Position numbers and translations under genes: made by a program. Shown here one piece after another: positions 51,160 through 60,039 of a DNA stretch of 64,000 nt; positions within the stretch are counted from its first letter, which is position 1; every line of letters begins with the position of its first letter. The notes under the pieces were generated by a model. The model was not told the origin of the DNA and made no database searches. It saw only the letters and a list, made by a program, of their open reading frames with translations. Source of the stretch: Rifleibacterium sp035352635 (GTDB lineage Bacteria > Muiribacteriota > Ozemobacteria > Ozemobacterales > Ozemobacteraceae); contig DAOPYA010000005.1 of assembly GCA_035352635.1 (NCBI GenBank), forward strand, positions 17,351 through 81,350, read 5' to 3'.

Positions 51160-53232
51160 TCAAAGCATGCCCAGCTGCCAGCGCAAGAATGTCCACTGAT
51201 CGGTAAACTCTTCGAGAATCTGCGAAAGTGGCTTGCCAACGCCATGCCCGGCGTCACGCTCAACCCATAGCAGAATTGGCTGTTCTGGGTTGTTACTGGC
51301 GCAGGTCTGCAATGCCGCCGCCATTTTGCGGGCATGCATCGGATGCACCCGCGTGTCTTTTTCGGCGGTAAAAATGAACATCGCCGGGTAGTGGCGGCCG
51401 CTGACAAGGTTATGATAAGGCGAATAGCGTCGCAGCCAGATAAAATCTGCGGCATTCTCAGCCGAACCATACTCGGGCACCCAGTAGCGGGCCATGAGAA
51501 AATTCTGGTATCGCAACATATCAAGCAACGGCACCCCGCAGATAGCAGCGCGATAAAGATCGGGCCGGCGGGTTATCGCCGCGCCAACCAGCAGGCCGCC
51601 ATTTGAACGACCGCTTACCGCCAGGCGCTCGGGGCAGGTATAACCAGAACTGATCAGCCATTCGGCGGCGGCTTCCAGGTCTTCAAAAACCCGTTCCTTG
51701 TTGCCAAGAGTGCCCATTTTGTGCCAATCATCACCCTGCTCGGCACCGCCACGCAAATTAACCACAGCATAAATACCGCCGTCTTCGATCCAGGGAAGCA
51801 CCGCACCTGACCATGCCGGGGTCATGCTGATGGCAAACCCGCCGTAACCATAGATCAAAGTCGGGTTCATGCCATTTTTGCTGAGCCCCTGTCGATGCAG
51901 AAGAAACATGCTGACTCTGGCACCATCACGAGAAGTAAACCAGTGCTGAGTGACATGCAGAGCCGACAGATCAACAGGAATATGCCTCTGCCACCATATT
52001 TCTGGTTTTGCAGTCGGCCTGGCATAGTGCAAAATCATGTTAGGGCAGTCGAAAGACGTGTAATCAACATAAAAGTCACGATGAAAAACGCTGCTTGAAA
52101 AGCTCAGACTGCCAAGGCCAGGCAGCTCCACGGTTTGCTGCTCCCCGCTGGTATAGTCGACGCTCGTAAGTTTCGATACAGCGTTTTCCTGCCAGGCGAT
52201 CAGCAGAGCGTCACTGGTAAAACCCCAGTCTTCAATAACCGCGACCGGATGTTGCGGCACGAGAAGCTGCCAGTCAGAACGACCCGGGCAGGTCGTTGAG
52301 GCTGAAAATATCTGACTGTTCGGCGCCCCTTCGTTGCTCAAAATAAAAAGGCGATCATTTATTACCCTGGCAGTGCTTCGGCTGTTACAGCCGACGATGA
52401 TTTCGCGGCGTTGCAAAACCCCGGTCGTCAGCCATTCAGCAAAATCAACCAGCCAGAGATCATTTGAACGGGTGCTGGTATGATACATAAGAATCAGCCA
52501 ATGACCATCTTCTGAGAGCCAGGCGGCGGGCCCCCAGGTTGTCGCGAATGGGCCTTCACGATACTGAGCAAAAATCAGCCGATCAGTTTCAACTGGCTTT
52601 CCAAGCTCGTGCAGGCGAATTTCGCGTGAGTAAGGATTAGCAATATCTGCCAGTCGCGAATAAATGAAGCTTTTTCCATCGGGCAGCCAGCAGACGCCAC
52701 CCACCTTGTTGCAGATGCGATCTTCAAGATGCGATAAATCGCCGGGGCGCAAGATTCTCAGCTCATGGTTTTCGTCACCGCCACTGCTGATACCGTAGGC
52801 CAGCAGTTCCCCGTCGGGTGAAGGTTCAAACCAGCCGATGCTGGTCAACCCGCTATGGTCGGCCCCATTTGGGTCGAGCAACAGCTTTTCAGCCCTGCTG
52901 GCAGGGTCTGCCATATAGACTACCGGCTGATCAAGGTTGCCCGCCCGCCGGCTGAAAAATAGTCGCGAACCGGCAAACGACGGCAACCAGCAGGAATCAT
53001 TCTCGATAAGTGGCTTGAGCCGCTTTTTAAGCTCAGCACGGCCAGGCAGGGCATCGAGAAGCGAGCGGGTAAAAGCATTCTGCTCGTTCGTCCAGGCATC
53101 CACTTCAGGGGTCGAATTGCCAGATGCATCGCCTTCAAGCCATCTGAAATCATCGTGAATAATGGTTCCATGATAATTGTCAGTGACCCGGGCCACCCGG
53201 CTGACCGGAAACCTTCGTTCTCCTGAATTCAT
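51160..53232 (-). CDS. Prolyl oligopeptidase family (S9A) serine peptidase
   Basis: 690 residues, matching prolyl oligopeptidase. The N-terminal 7-bladed propeller covers about 1-420. The alpha/beta-hydrolase domain has the nucleophile Ser in SGRSNGGLLVG near residue 542, the Asp in EKDTRVHP near 627 and the His in RDAGHGVG near 660. There is no signal peptide, so it is probably cytosolic and cuts peptides after proline. The start context shows no strong ribosome site. Confidence 0.94.
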   Translation of the reverse strand: MNSGERRFPVSRVARVTDNYHGTIIHDDFRWLEGDASGNSTPEVDAWTNEQNAFTRSLLDALPGRAELKKRLKPLIENDSCWLPSFAGSRLFFSRRAGNLDQPVVYMADPASRAEKLLLDPNGADHSGLTSIGWFEPSPDGELLAYGISSGGDENHELRILRPGDLSHLEDRICNKVGGVCWLPDGKSFIYSRLADIANPYSREIRLHELGKPVETDRLIFAQYREGPFATTWGPAAWLSEDGHWLILMYHTSTRSNDLWLVDFAEWLTTGVLQRREIIVGCNSRSTARVINDRLFILSNEGAPNSQIFSASTTCPGRSDWQLLVPQHPVAVIEDWGFTSDALLIAWQENAVSKLTSVDYTSGEQQTVELPGLGSLSFSSSVFHRDFYVDYTSFDCPNMILHYARPTAKPEIWWQRHIPVDLSALHVTQHWFTSRDGARVSMFLLHRQGLSKNGMNPTLIYGYGGFAISMTPAWSGAVLPWIEDGGIYAVVNLRGGAEQGDDWHKMGTLGNKERVFEDLEAAAEWLISSGYTCPERLAVSGRSNGGLLVGAAITRRPDLYRAAICGVPLLDMLRYQNFLMARYWVPEYGSAENAADFIWLRRYSPYHNLVSGRHYPAMFIFTAEKDTRVHPMHARKMAAALQTCASNNPEQPILLWVERDAGHGVGKPLSQILEEFTDQWTFLRWQLGML

Positions 53233-53472
53233 CGTTTATTCCTTACTCTAAAAATAGCCAGCCAAGGCCGGGGCAAAAAAATACGCCGGGCATCAGAAAC
53301 AAAATATCTGAAAGCCTGAAGGAAAATAACTATCTGCCTCAATCAACGTGCCAAATCTATCGCCAGAATAAACCCCGATGCGACATACGGGCAAGCAGAT
53401 TTTTGCAAACAGGGTTGTTGCTGCAACGATTTGCGGGTAAGATACAGGCAAAGTCACCCCGGAGAAACCAGC

Positions 53473-54027
53473 ATGACCGAATCTTCTGAACCAACTGCAA
53501 ATAACTCTGCCGACCCCGAAAATGGCCCGGTCTTTTCTCAACCGGAGCAGGCACAACTTGAGAAGATTCTTGTCGAAAACACGCCCGCCCCACGGCCCAT
53601 TTCTTTTGTCAGGCTCGGTTTTTTCAATTTCAGCTTCATACTTCTGACTCTGCATGGGCCTTACATCTTTTTATACATGCTGCCGAATCTAGTCATGACA
53701 TCTCAAGGCCTTGATTACGATATGGGTGGCATTTTTCCGCATCTCGGGGCGGCCATTGCGATATTTGGGTTTCAGGGCATGCTGGCATTTGGGCTGACCA
53801 CACTGATCTGCTGCATCAGGTTTTTCTACCGGCGTCTTGACGCGTTCCTGATTTCTTTCATCGCGATATGCGGTTTGCAGGTGCGGGTTTATTATCAGGT
53901 CTACTTCAAAACCGAACCGGCCATACTGGCTGCCATAAAGCCGTTCAATATTTCGCTTGGGTTTCTGGGGCTTTTTGTCATCGGCACACTTGCGTGGCTC
54001 AAGTTCAGAAAACCAGCATTAACATGA
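53473..54027 (+). CDS. Small membrane protein of unknown function
   Basis: 184 residues from the ATG at 53473 (GGAG 8 bases upstream). An acidic N-terminal tail of about 45 residues is followed by four predicted membrane helices (about 50-75, 90-115, 120-140 and 155-175). No family motif is recognised. Its end overlaps the end of the converging acyltransferase-like gene by 9 bases. Confidence 0.68.
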   Translation: MTESSEPTANNSADPENGPVFSQPEQAQLEKILVENTPAPRPISFVRLGFFNFSFILLTLHGPYIFLYMLPNLVMTSQGLDYDMGGIFPHLGAAIAIFGFQGMLAFGLTTLICCIRFFYRRLDAFLISFIAICGLQVRVYYQVYFKTEPAILAAIKPFNISLGFLGLFVIGTLAWLKFRKPALT

Positions 54028-54729
54028 GTGAATCCGGGAAAGATTTCGCCGGTGATTAAAAAAAATAGAAGGCAGTTCATCTATCTCGAGGCCATGAATA
54101 GCTCTTTCGAGAATTTCGAGTTCAGTCAGCGGTGAATCACCTGGCCGATTCTGATACGGAGTCAGGCCGCAGAAAACACTGATCGGCACGGCACGTGGGA
54201 TGAAAGCCCCGGGGGGCAGAGCGGCCGAGGCCCCCGAAATCGCCAGAAACAAAACCTGTAGCAATCTGGTAGCCCGCAGGCGACCAACAAGATCTTCAAG
54301 GCTGGCATCTGGTGGCTGCGGCAGAACCAGCAGCAGATTTTCACCAGCCATGGCCAGCTTTTTTACGGCAAGAAATTTTTCGTCTACTGAACCAGTCAGA
54401 ATCAAAGGCGCCAGGCCATTTTTGCAGGCCAGTTCAAACCATCGCCGGTCATTGAGTGCCCCGACATATACTAAGCGCAATGGTTGCCTGAAGACACGCA
54501 GAGCGGTAACCCAGGTCTGAACACCGTAGTCACGACCAACAAATATTCGACCGCCGTTATGCAGTTCAGTTTCGCCCCATACACGAAAATACGAAAAAAA
54601 TACGCTGCCAACCAGGCGACAGAGACAGCGGCACAGTTTCCAGGCCAGCCGATCCGGAGGCTCTGAAAATGGCAGATTGCCAGAAATATCAGATTCAGTT
54701 GTCAGATTTGACACCGGGAATTCGGTCAT
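54019..54729 (-). CDS. Degenerate PlsC-like acyltransferase fold protein
   Basis: 236 residues from the ATG at 54729; a TTG 13 codons upstream is an alternative that would lengthen its overlap with the next gene. RVWGETELHNGGRIFVGRDYGVQTW aligns by eye with the start of glycerolphosphate acyltransferase domains, but the HxxxxD catalytic motif is absent (RDYGV in its place). AFIPRAVPISVFCG fits a later strand. It may be a non-catalytic member or a divergent enzyme. It overlaps the repeat-containing protein gene upstream by 35 bases, so they are translated together in the FloA/NfeD cluster. Confidence 0.45.
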   Translation of the reverse strand: MTEFPVSNLTTESDISGNLPFSEPPDRLAWKLCRCLCRLVGSVFFSYFRVWGETELHNGGRIFVGRDYGVQTWVTALRVFRQPLRLVYVGALNDRRWFELACKNGLAPLILTGSVDEKFLAVKKLAMAGENLLLVLPQPPDASLEDLVGRLRATRLLQVLFLAISGASAALPPGAFIPRAVPISVFCGLTPYQNRPGDSPLTELEILERAIHGLEIDELPSIFFNHRRNLSRIHSC

Positions 54730-55354
54730 AAATGCGGTTAATGTTATAACGTTGCATGACTTCGGCAAGAATTAGAGATTTAAGCATGTCGTCGCGGCTG
54801 ATCGAGAATGGGCGGGAACGATTTGAAGAATCTGACCAGTCAGTCGATTGAGAACTGTTTGCAGCGGAGAAAGCCGATTGAGCATCAGACTGGCCGCTTT
54901 CATAATTCTGGCGGGCAGAAACCGTCGGCAACTGGTCATAATTTGTTGATTCGAAGTCACGAGCGCTGACTTCTGCACTATGACCCGTTAGTGATGGAAG
55001 TTCATCATAATTAACCTCAGGCCGGCGGCTCGAGGCTTCATAGCCAGCAGATTCGAGTGAAGGCATGTTGTCGTAATTCACTTCGGCCCGGGGTTGTTTT
55101 GGAACCGGTCGAGCGGCCGAACTGACCGGCTGCGCAGCTGGCTTGCCTTTTTTGGAGGGGGTCTTTTTCGAACGGTTTTTGCCGGTCAAACCTGCGAGAT
55201 CAAGTTCTTTATCGGGGTTTTTCGCTGACTGCCGAAAGAAGTCATCGAGAGTGGTCATCTCGGTGAAATTTATATCGGCATCTTCTTCTTTCTTTTTCTT
55301 GAGTTCGGACCAGACCGAGAACACAAGTGCCAGAATGATTATTACAACTTCCAA
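54695..55354 (-). CDS. Membrane-anchored protein with NYD.LPS-type repeats
   Basis: 219 residues. The N-terminal helix (EVVIIILALVFSVWS) anchors it. A Lys-rich linker follows. Then come three imperfect repeats, EVNYDNMPSLES, EVNYDELPSLTG and STNYDQLPTVSA (residues about 90-145), in a disordered Ser/Gln-rich region. A short C-terminal helix (MLKSLILAEVMQRYN) ends it. Nothing identifies a family. It lies 18 bases after floA in the same operon, so a role with membrane microdomains or a scaffold is a reasonable guess. The repeats look like short linear binding motifs. Confidence 0.65.
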   Translation of the reverse strand: MEVVIIILALVFSVWSELKKKKEEDADINFTEMTTLDDFFRQSAKNPDKELDLAGLTGKNRSKKTPSKKGKPAAQPVSSAARPVPKQPRAEVNYDNMPSLESAGYEASSRRPEVNYDELPSLTGHSAEVSARDFESTNYDQLPTVSARQNYESGQSDAQSAFSAANSSQSTDWSDSSNRSRPFSISRDDMLKSLILAEVMQRYNINRIYDRIPGVKSDN

Positions 55355-55372
55355 TTGTCAGTCTCCTGCGCC

Positions 55373-56356
55373 TCAGCGCTTGGTGATCTTGGGAGGTTCG
55401 GCCAGGTGCGAGAATGATTTGCGCATTTCGGTATCTGAACCAATGTTTTTCAGGGTGTAGTAATCAAGAATACCCATATTTCCTTCGCGCAAGGCATCAG
55501 CAATTGCCTGCGGAATAGCGGCTTCGGCTTCGACCAGGCGGGCTTTCATTTCCTGTTCGAGCGCTTTCATTTCCTGCTCTTTGGCTTCGGCCATAGCCCT
55601 GCGTTCAGAGGCCCTGGCCTGGGCGATCTTCATATCGGCCTCTGCCTGATCGATCTGCAGCTTGGCGCCGATATTTTCGCCCACGTCAACGTCAGCGATG
55701 TCGATCGAGAGAATTTCAAAGGCGGTATTGGCATCGAGGCCTTTATCTTGAATAGTTTTAGAAATACGATCGGGGTTTTCGAGGATTTCTTCGTGGGTCG
55801 CGGCTGAACCGATAGTGGTTACAATGCCTTCGCCAACGCGTGCAAGAATGGTTTCTTCGGTTGCGCCGCCGACGAGTTTATTGATGTCGGCTTTAACGGT
55901 AACGCGGGCGATTGCCTTGACCTGAATGCCGTTCTTTGCCATGGCAGCGACCAGAGGTGTCTGAATTACTTTCGGCTTAACGCAGAGCTTAACGGCATCA
56001 AGCACGTCGCGACCGGCAAGATCGATAGCAGTTGCCTGTTTGAAAGTAAGATTTATGCCGGCTTTCTGGGCGGCAATCAGTGCCGAACAAACTTTTGCGA
56101 CATTGCCCCCTGCAAGCAAATGCGATTCAAGGGCCTGCAGGCTTAAATCTATACCGCCCTTCTTGACCATGATCGCCGGGTTAATGATGTCATGAGGCGA
56201 TACCCTTCTAAAGCGCATGCCGATAAAATCGAGCGGGTTAACGCTGACGTCTGAAGCGATGGCGCTGATCCAGAGGCCTACCGGCACATAATACGTGAAT
56301 ACAAAGAAGATGAAAATACCTACAAATGCGCCTATAAGAATGAATGCGTCAGACAT
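55373..56356 (-). CDS. floA: FloA, flotillin-like membrane microdomain scaffold
   Basis: 327 residues, the size of FloA (YqfA). The N-terminal membrane segment (FILIGAFVGIFIFFVFTYYVPVG) is followed by the SPFH-like core with FIGMRFRRVSP, GNVAKVCSALIAAQKAGINL and AVDLAGRDVLDAV-like stretches. The C-terminal Ala/Glu-rich coiled coil (ASERRAMAEAKEQEMKALEQ) is typical. FloA forms functional membrane microdomains and works with NfeD proteins; a short and a long NfeD gene lie directly upstream on the same strand. The identification is secure by order and context. Confidence 0.94.
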   Translation of the reverse strand: MSDAFILIGAFVGIFIFFVFTYYVPVGLWISAIASDVSVNPLDFIGMRFRRVSPHDIINPAIMVKKGGIDLSLQALESHLLAGGNVAKVCSALIAAQKAGINLTFKQATAIDLAGRDVLDAVKLCVKPKVIQTPLVAAMAKNGIQVKAIARVTVKADINKLVGGATEETILARVGEGIVTTIGSAATHEEILENPDRISKTIQDKGLDANTAFEILSIDIADVDVGENIGAKLQIDQAEADMKIAQARASERRAMAEAKEQEMKALEQEMKARLVEAEAAIPQAIADALREGNMGILDYYTLKNIGSDTEMRKSFSHLAEPPKITKR

Positions 56357-56432
56357 TTAGCCCCTCCGTTATATGCAGAATCTATGATTCATCAGATAAT
56401 ATCGTTTAAAAACGCCAACAAAGTCAAGCTGA

Positions 56433-57092
56433 TTAGTTGGCAGTGCCCTCTGGCACCTCGCTGACAATAATGCGCCCGGCCAACGCTTTAACAACCCTGA
56501 CCTTTGCTCCCTTTTCTACGAACTCGCCATCGGTTATGACGTCGAGACGCTCACCATCGATGCGGGCAATGCCGGAAGGGCGCAGCATCGTAGTTGCAAC
56601 GCCTTCCTTGCCGAGATAGCGCTGCAAATCTTCTACAGCCACGAAGCCTTCTGATACAGAAGATTCGGTAGACAGAACAAAATTCTTGCCAAGACTGGTC
56701 TTGGGAAAAATAAAAAAGAACCACAGCAACAGAAGAGTGACGCCAGCTAAACCGGCAAAAGTGGCAAAAACTGCCATACCACTGCTCAGTTTGAGATACG
56801 CAGCGAGGATGCCGCCCCCCAGCAGCAGAAGGCCAATAATACCGGTGACGCCAAAGCCAGGGATCACGGCAATTTCAAGAAACAAAAACAAAAGGCCGGC
56901 CACCATCAGCACGGCAACCATCATACCCCAGGCAGGCTTCTCGGCCTGTTCAGAAATGCCTGGTGACACTGCAGAACTCGCAGCACTTTCAATTGCCTTT
57001 TCAGGCAGGAGTTCCCCGGCATCTACGCCGGCAGTTACCGGCAGTGCCGCCAGTACAAACATCAGCAGAACGAAAAGAAAACGGAATCGCAT
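56433..57092 (-). CDS. NfeD-family membrane protein, short type
   Basis: 219 residues. A signal peptide covers about 1-21. Three membrane spans are seen around 55-150 (including VIPGFGVTGIIGLLLLGGG, the NfeD motif). A C-terminal OB-fold about 165-215 ends with VRVVKALAGRIIVSEV. This is the short NfeD that usually accompanies flotillin-like FloA; the OB-fold may bind it. It lies 76 bases upstream of floA on the same strand. Confidence 0.92.
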   Translation of the reverse strand: MRFRFLFVLLMFVLAALPVTAGVDAGELLPEKAIESAASSAVSPGISEQAEKPAWGMMVAVLMVAGLLFLFLEIAVIPGFGVTGIIGLLLLGGGILAAYLKLSSGMAVFATFAGLAGVTLLLLWFFFIFPKTSLGKNFVLSTESSVSEGFVAVEDLQRYLGKEGVATTMLRPSGIARIDGERLDVITDGEFVEKGAKVRVVKALAGRIIVSEVPEGTAN

Positions 57093-57189
57093 GCGGCTTC
57101 CTCTATCGGGTTTGATTTATACATCTACAATCTATCACAGGTTGCGGTTGCGGTCAGCAAAAAATACCGTGGCCAAAACCTGAAAAAAT

Positions 57190-58500
57190 TCAGGTATTGA
57201 TCTGACGAACCGTTATTTTGCTGCCATCAACGCGGCGCACGACGACCCGGGCGCCCTTTTCGATGAAATCACCATCAGAAACGGCATCATAGCGTTCGTC
57301 GCCTATCTGAACCTTGCCAGAGGGTCGGCATTGCGAAGTTGCGATGCCCTCAAGATTTAGAAGGTGATCAAAAGTATTGGCATCTACTGCAACAAAACCC
57401 TGGTCAGTTGCCATTTCTTCTTTAAGAATGAAGCGGTCAAAAATGCGCAGTTTCGGACCCCACCAGTAAACGAGACCAGCGATAATCGCCGAATAGGTAA
57501 TGATGCTGGCAATGGCCGTCAGGGCTGAATATATGCCACCGAAAACCATGACAATGCTGAAACAGACAGCAATAATACCGCTGACGCCGGTTACGCCAAA
57601 CCCCGGAATCAGAAAAATTTCAACCGACAGAAGAATAACGCCGGCAACAAAGAGAATCAGGGCTTCAAGCCCGGCCATATAGGCAAACAGGTGCCCACCA
57701 AAAAACATGGCGAGAAAAATTGCCCCAACCCAGCCGAGAATGCCAAACCCGGCACCAAACAGCTCAAGTACAATACACCAGAACCCGATAGTGAACATCA
57801 CGGTACTGATCTGCGGATTCGTAAGGTAACGGGCGATCCATTCGGCTGAAGTCGGCTGAATTCGCTCAACTTTGGCATTCTCAAGATTAAGAATACGCAA
57901 CACCGAGGTTACCGAAGCGACGATATGATCGCAATAGCCATGTTTCAGGGCGGTTTCGGCAGTAAGAGTCAGAATCTCACCCTTTTTGCAGAGACCCTCG
58001 ATGGTTTCGTGATTTTTATCTACCATCGCTTCAGCAAGGGCTGGGGGGCGTTTGCGGGCTTCGGCAGTGGCGCCGAATTCGGCCCTGAAAGCCGAGACAA
58101 ACTTTTCTTCGGCCGCCTGTACACCAGTACCGAGCAAAATGATCGGGGTGGCAGCGCCCATTTCAGATCCTGGTTCCATGTAGATGCGGTGACATGAAAT
58201 CGCAATCAACGCTGCGGCCGATAAGGCGCGCCCTTTGACATAGGCGATGGTTGATACTTTTGAACGCAGCAGAGCGTCTTTTATTTCCTGGGCAGATTCA
58301 ACCAGACCGCCATTAGAATTTATTTCGAGAATCACCGCCGTGGCGTTTTCAAGCTCAGCGCGGCGAAGCTGGCGCTGAATAAAAAAAGACAGGCCCTTAT
58401 CGACTTCTTTGTGAACTTCAACAAGAAAAACTGTTCCGGAGGCGGATTGAGCCTGAACTGGCTGCGGCAGCAAGAAGTTCAGCAGCAGAATACCAAGCAT
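57190..58500 (-). CDS. NfeD-family membrane-bound ClpP-class serine protease, long type
   Basis: 436 residues from the ATG at 58500, which begins a signal peptide (LGILLLNFLLPQPVQAQ). A longer frame that reaches into rpsU is rejected because it would cross the rpsU terminator and gene. The N-terminal ClpP-like domain (about 20-210) has EINSNGGLVESAQEI and GRALSAAALIAISC, the region of the catalytic Ser of 1510-N/SppA-type proteases. Four or five membrane spans follow (GFGVTGVSGIIAV), then a C-terminal NfeD OB-fold. Long NfeD proteases cut hydrophobic peptides and stomatin-like partners. The terminator stem ends 8 bases before the ATG. Confidence 0.9.
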   Translation of the reverse strand: MLGILLLNFLLPQPVQAQSASGTVFLVEVHKEVDKGLSFFIQRQLRRAELENATAVILEINSNGGLVESAQEIKDALLRSKVSTIAYVKGRALSAAALIAISCHRIYMEPGSEMGAATPIILLGTGVQAAEEKFVSAFRAEFGATAEARKRPPALAEAMVDKNHETIEGLCKKGEILTLTAETALKHGYCDHIVASVTSVLRILNLENAKVERIQPTSAEWIARYLTNPQISTVMFTIGFWCIVLELFGAGFGILGWVGAIFLAMFFGGHLFAYMAGLEALILFVAGVILLSVEIFLIPGFGVTGVSGIIAVCFSIVMVFGGIYSALTAIASIITYSAIIAGLVYWWGPKLRIFDRFILKEEMATDQGFVAVDANTFDHLLNLEGIATSQCRPSGKVQIGDERYDAVSDGDFIEKGARVVVRRVDGSKITVRQINT

Positions 58501-58503
58501 GAG

Positions 58504-58536
58504 AAAACCCACGCAAAGCTTTATGCTTTGCGTGGG
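58504..58536 (-). terminator. Rho-independent terminator of rpsU, adjoining the NfeD start
   Basis: A 12-bp stem (CCCACGCAAAGC at 58508-58519 with its complement at 58525-58536) has a 5-base loop and is followed on the minus strand by TTTTCTC. The run ends right before the NfeD ATG at 58500. Confidence 0.85.
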
Positions 58537-58564
58537 CTGGTTTACAGCTTTTACACCAACCGTT

Positions 58565-58747
58565 TTAGCGGCGGCGTCTCTGTTTGCGACGAGCTTCAGC
58601 AGCTTTGCGCTTCTGCTTTTCACTTGGTTTTTCATAAGCCCTGCGGCGTTTGATTTCCTTCACGATGCCAGCTTCCTGGCATTTTTTCTGGAAACGCTTC
58701 AATGCCTTTTCCAGTGGTTCATCCTTCATTACTCTTACTTCTGCCAT
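58565..58747 (-). CDS. rpsU: 30S ribosomal protein S21
   Basis: 60 residues. MAEVRVMKDEPLEKALKRF at the start, KRFQKKCQEAGIVKEIKRR next and a highly basic end (KQKRKAAEARRKQRRRR) are diagnostic of bS21. It binds the 30S platform. The gene is followed by a terminator, so its mRNA can end there. It sits between a HIT gene and the long NfeD gene on the same strand. Confidence 0.96.
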   Translation of the reverse strand: MAEVRVMKDEPLEKALKRFQKKCQEAGIVKEIKRRRAYEKPSEKQKRKAAEARRKQRRRR

Positions 58748-58807
58748 TCAATTCACCCCCCTTCTGATTTCGTATCAGAGAGGTTTCCCTCGTAATATTC
58801 AGATAAT

Positions 58808-59149
58808 TTAGCCCGGGGGCCAGTTCAAACGACGTTTACCCAGAACATGAAAGTGAATATGCGGCACAGTCTGCCCGGCATCATCACCACAGTTCGCCAC
58901 TACCCGAAAACCCTTTTCGAGACCCTGATCGACTGCCAGTTTGGCAATAGTCGAGAAGACCTGCGAAAGCATGTTCCCGTCACTGGCGCCCTTATCAGTC
59001 AGCTTTTCAACATGACCGACCGGGATCACCAGCAGATGAACGGGTGCCTGAGGATTAATATCTTTGAAAGCAACCACAGACTCGTCGCGATAAACAATAC
59101 TCGCGGGAATCTTGCCAGCAACGATTTTACAAAACAGACACTGCTCCAT
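58808..59149 (-). CDS. HIT-family nucleotide hydrolase/transferase
   Basis: 113 residues of the Hint/PKCI branch. CLFCKIVAGKIPASIVYRD is at the start, HLLVIPVGHVE near residue 38, and the HIT triad HIHFHVLG near 98 includes the catalytic His. Proteins of this branch hydrolyse nucleoside phosphoramidates or dinucleoside polyphosphates. It lies 60 bases before rpsU and 58 after the acid phosphatase gene on the same strand, so perhaps in one transcript. Confidence 0.94.
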   Translation of the reverse strand: MEQCLFCKIVAGKIPASIVYRDESVVAFKDINPQAPVHLLVIPVGHVEKLTDKGASDGNMLSQVFSTIAKLAVDQGLEKGFRVVANCGDDAGQTVPHIHFHVLGKRRLNWPPG

Positions 59150-59207
59150 AGTGAGGGGTATTGTACATCAGCAGAATTCGCGTGTCAACAAAATTATCAG
59201 CCCTGCC

Positions 59208-59864
59208 TCAGTTCTCAGAATCACGCAGAACGACTTCTCCATGCATGCCGGGATTGTATTTGCCCTTATTGGTAGAAATCGGTGAGCGCAAAAATCGGAT
59301 CGCCCTGATACCGGCTTCGTAGGCTTCACTGATGTCTGAATCAGAATCGCCGTAGAAAATGGAAATCTTGTTTTTGCGGATAAAGACTGCCTTACTGGTT
59401 TTGCCAGAGAAGATCGCATCAGGCTGATTCTTGAGCTTAAATTCGCGGTGCAGCAGGCGGGTGAGAATCTCACCTTTGACCGCCGGGCGGGCAGTGACGA
59501 AATAAATAGTGTCGCCGCGCTTATTGTGCATATCGATAACGGCGCGTGCCGATTCTTTTGGCATGCTGAACCGGTCAAAGTCACAGCTCTGATCTTTCCA
59601 GAACTGGTCAGAACTCAGCGGCCGCTCACCATACTTATTCTTGCCATCGGGGCCATCAGTGTTGCTGAAAGCATAATAAAAGCCTGGCGAAGAAAAAAGC
59701 ACGGTGTCATCGACGTCGAAACCAACGGCAATCGGCTTATCGGGCAGCGAAGCGGCGATTTCCTCGATAGTTGTGGTCAAATAGGTGAATGTTTTTGCCG
59801 AAACCGGGGCTGCAACAAGCAGCACGATCATTACCAGGCTGAGTAGCCATCTTCTGAGATTCAT
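59208..59864 (-). CDS. Class B acid phosphatase (AphA-like HAD)
   Basis: 218 residues from the ATG at 59864, with AAGGAG 7 bases upstream. A signal peptide covers about 1-23 (ends VSA). The HAD motif FDVDDTVLFSSPGFYY is near residue 47, VTARPA near 122 and GDSDSDISEA near 180; together these are the class B nonspecific acid phosphatase pattern. It would act in the periplasm to release phosphate from nucleotides or other organic phosphates. The gene is first in the minus-strand run that continues with HIT, rpsU and NfeD. Confidence 0.9.
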   Translation of the reverse strand: MNLRRWLLSLVMIVLLVAAPVSAKTFTYLTTTIEEIAASLPDKPIAVGFDVDDTVLFSSPGFYYAFSNTDGPDGKNKYGERPLSSDQFWKDQSCDFDRFSMPKESARAVIDMHNKRGDTIYFVTARPAVKGEILTRLLHREFKLKNQPDAIFSGKTSKAVFIRKNKISIFYGDSDSDISEAYEAGIRAIRFLRSPISTNKGKYNPGMHGEVVLRDSEN

Positions 59865-60039
59865 TTTTTTCTCCTTGAACATTAACTGAGAACCTATTCA
59901 GTTAAAAACGAAACCGCTACATTTTCAACTTTAATTTTTTTGCCTTCTGCCCCGACCCGCGTGCAGGCAATACAACTCTGATGCAATCAGCATTAAATTG
60001 TGTTAAAGTGACGGCAGATAACCAACATGGAGAAAATTT

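Noticed and set aside
58501..58635. Longer NfeD protein starting at 58635
   Set aside because: It would overlap rpsU by about 70 bases and include the rpsU terminator; the signal peptide at 58500 gives a better start.
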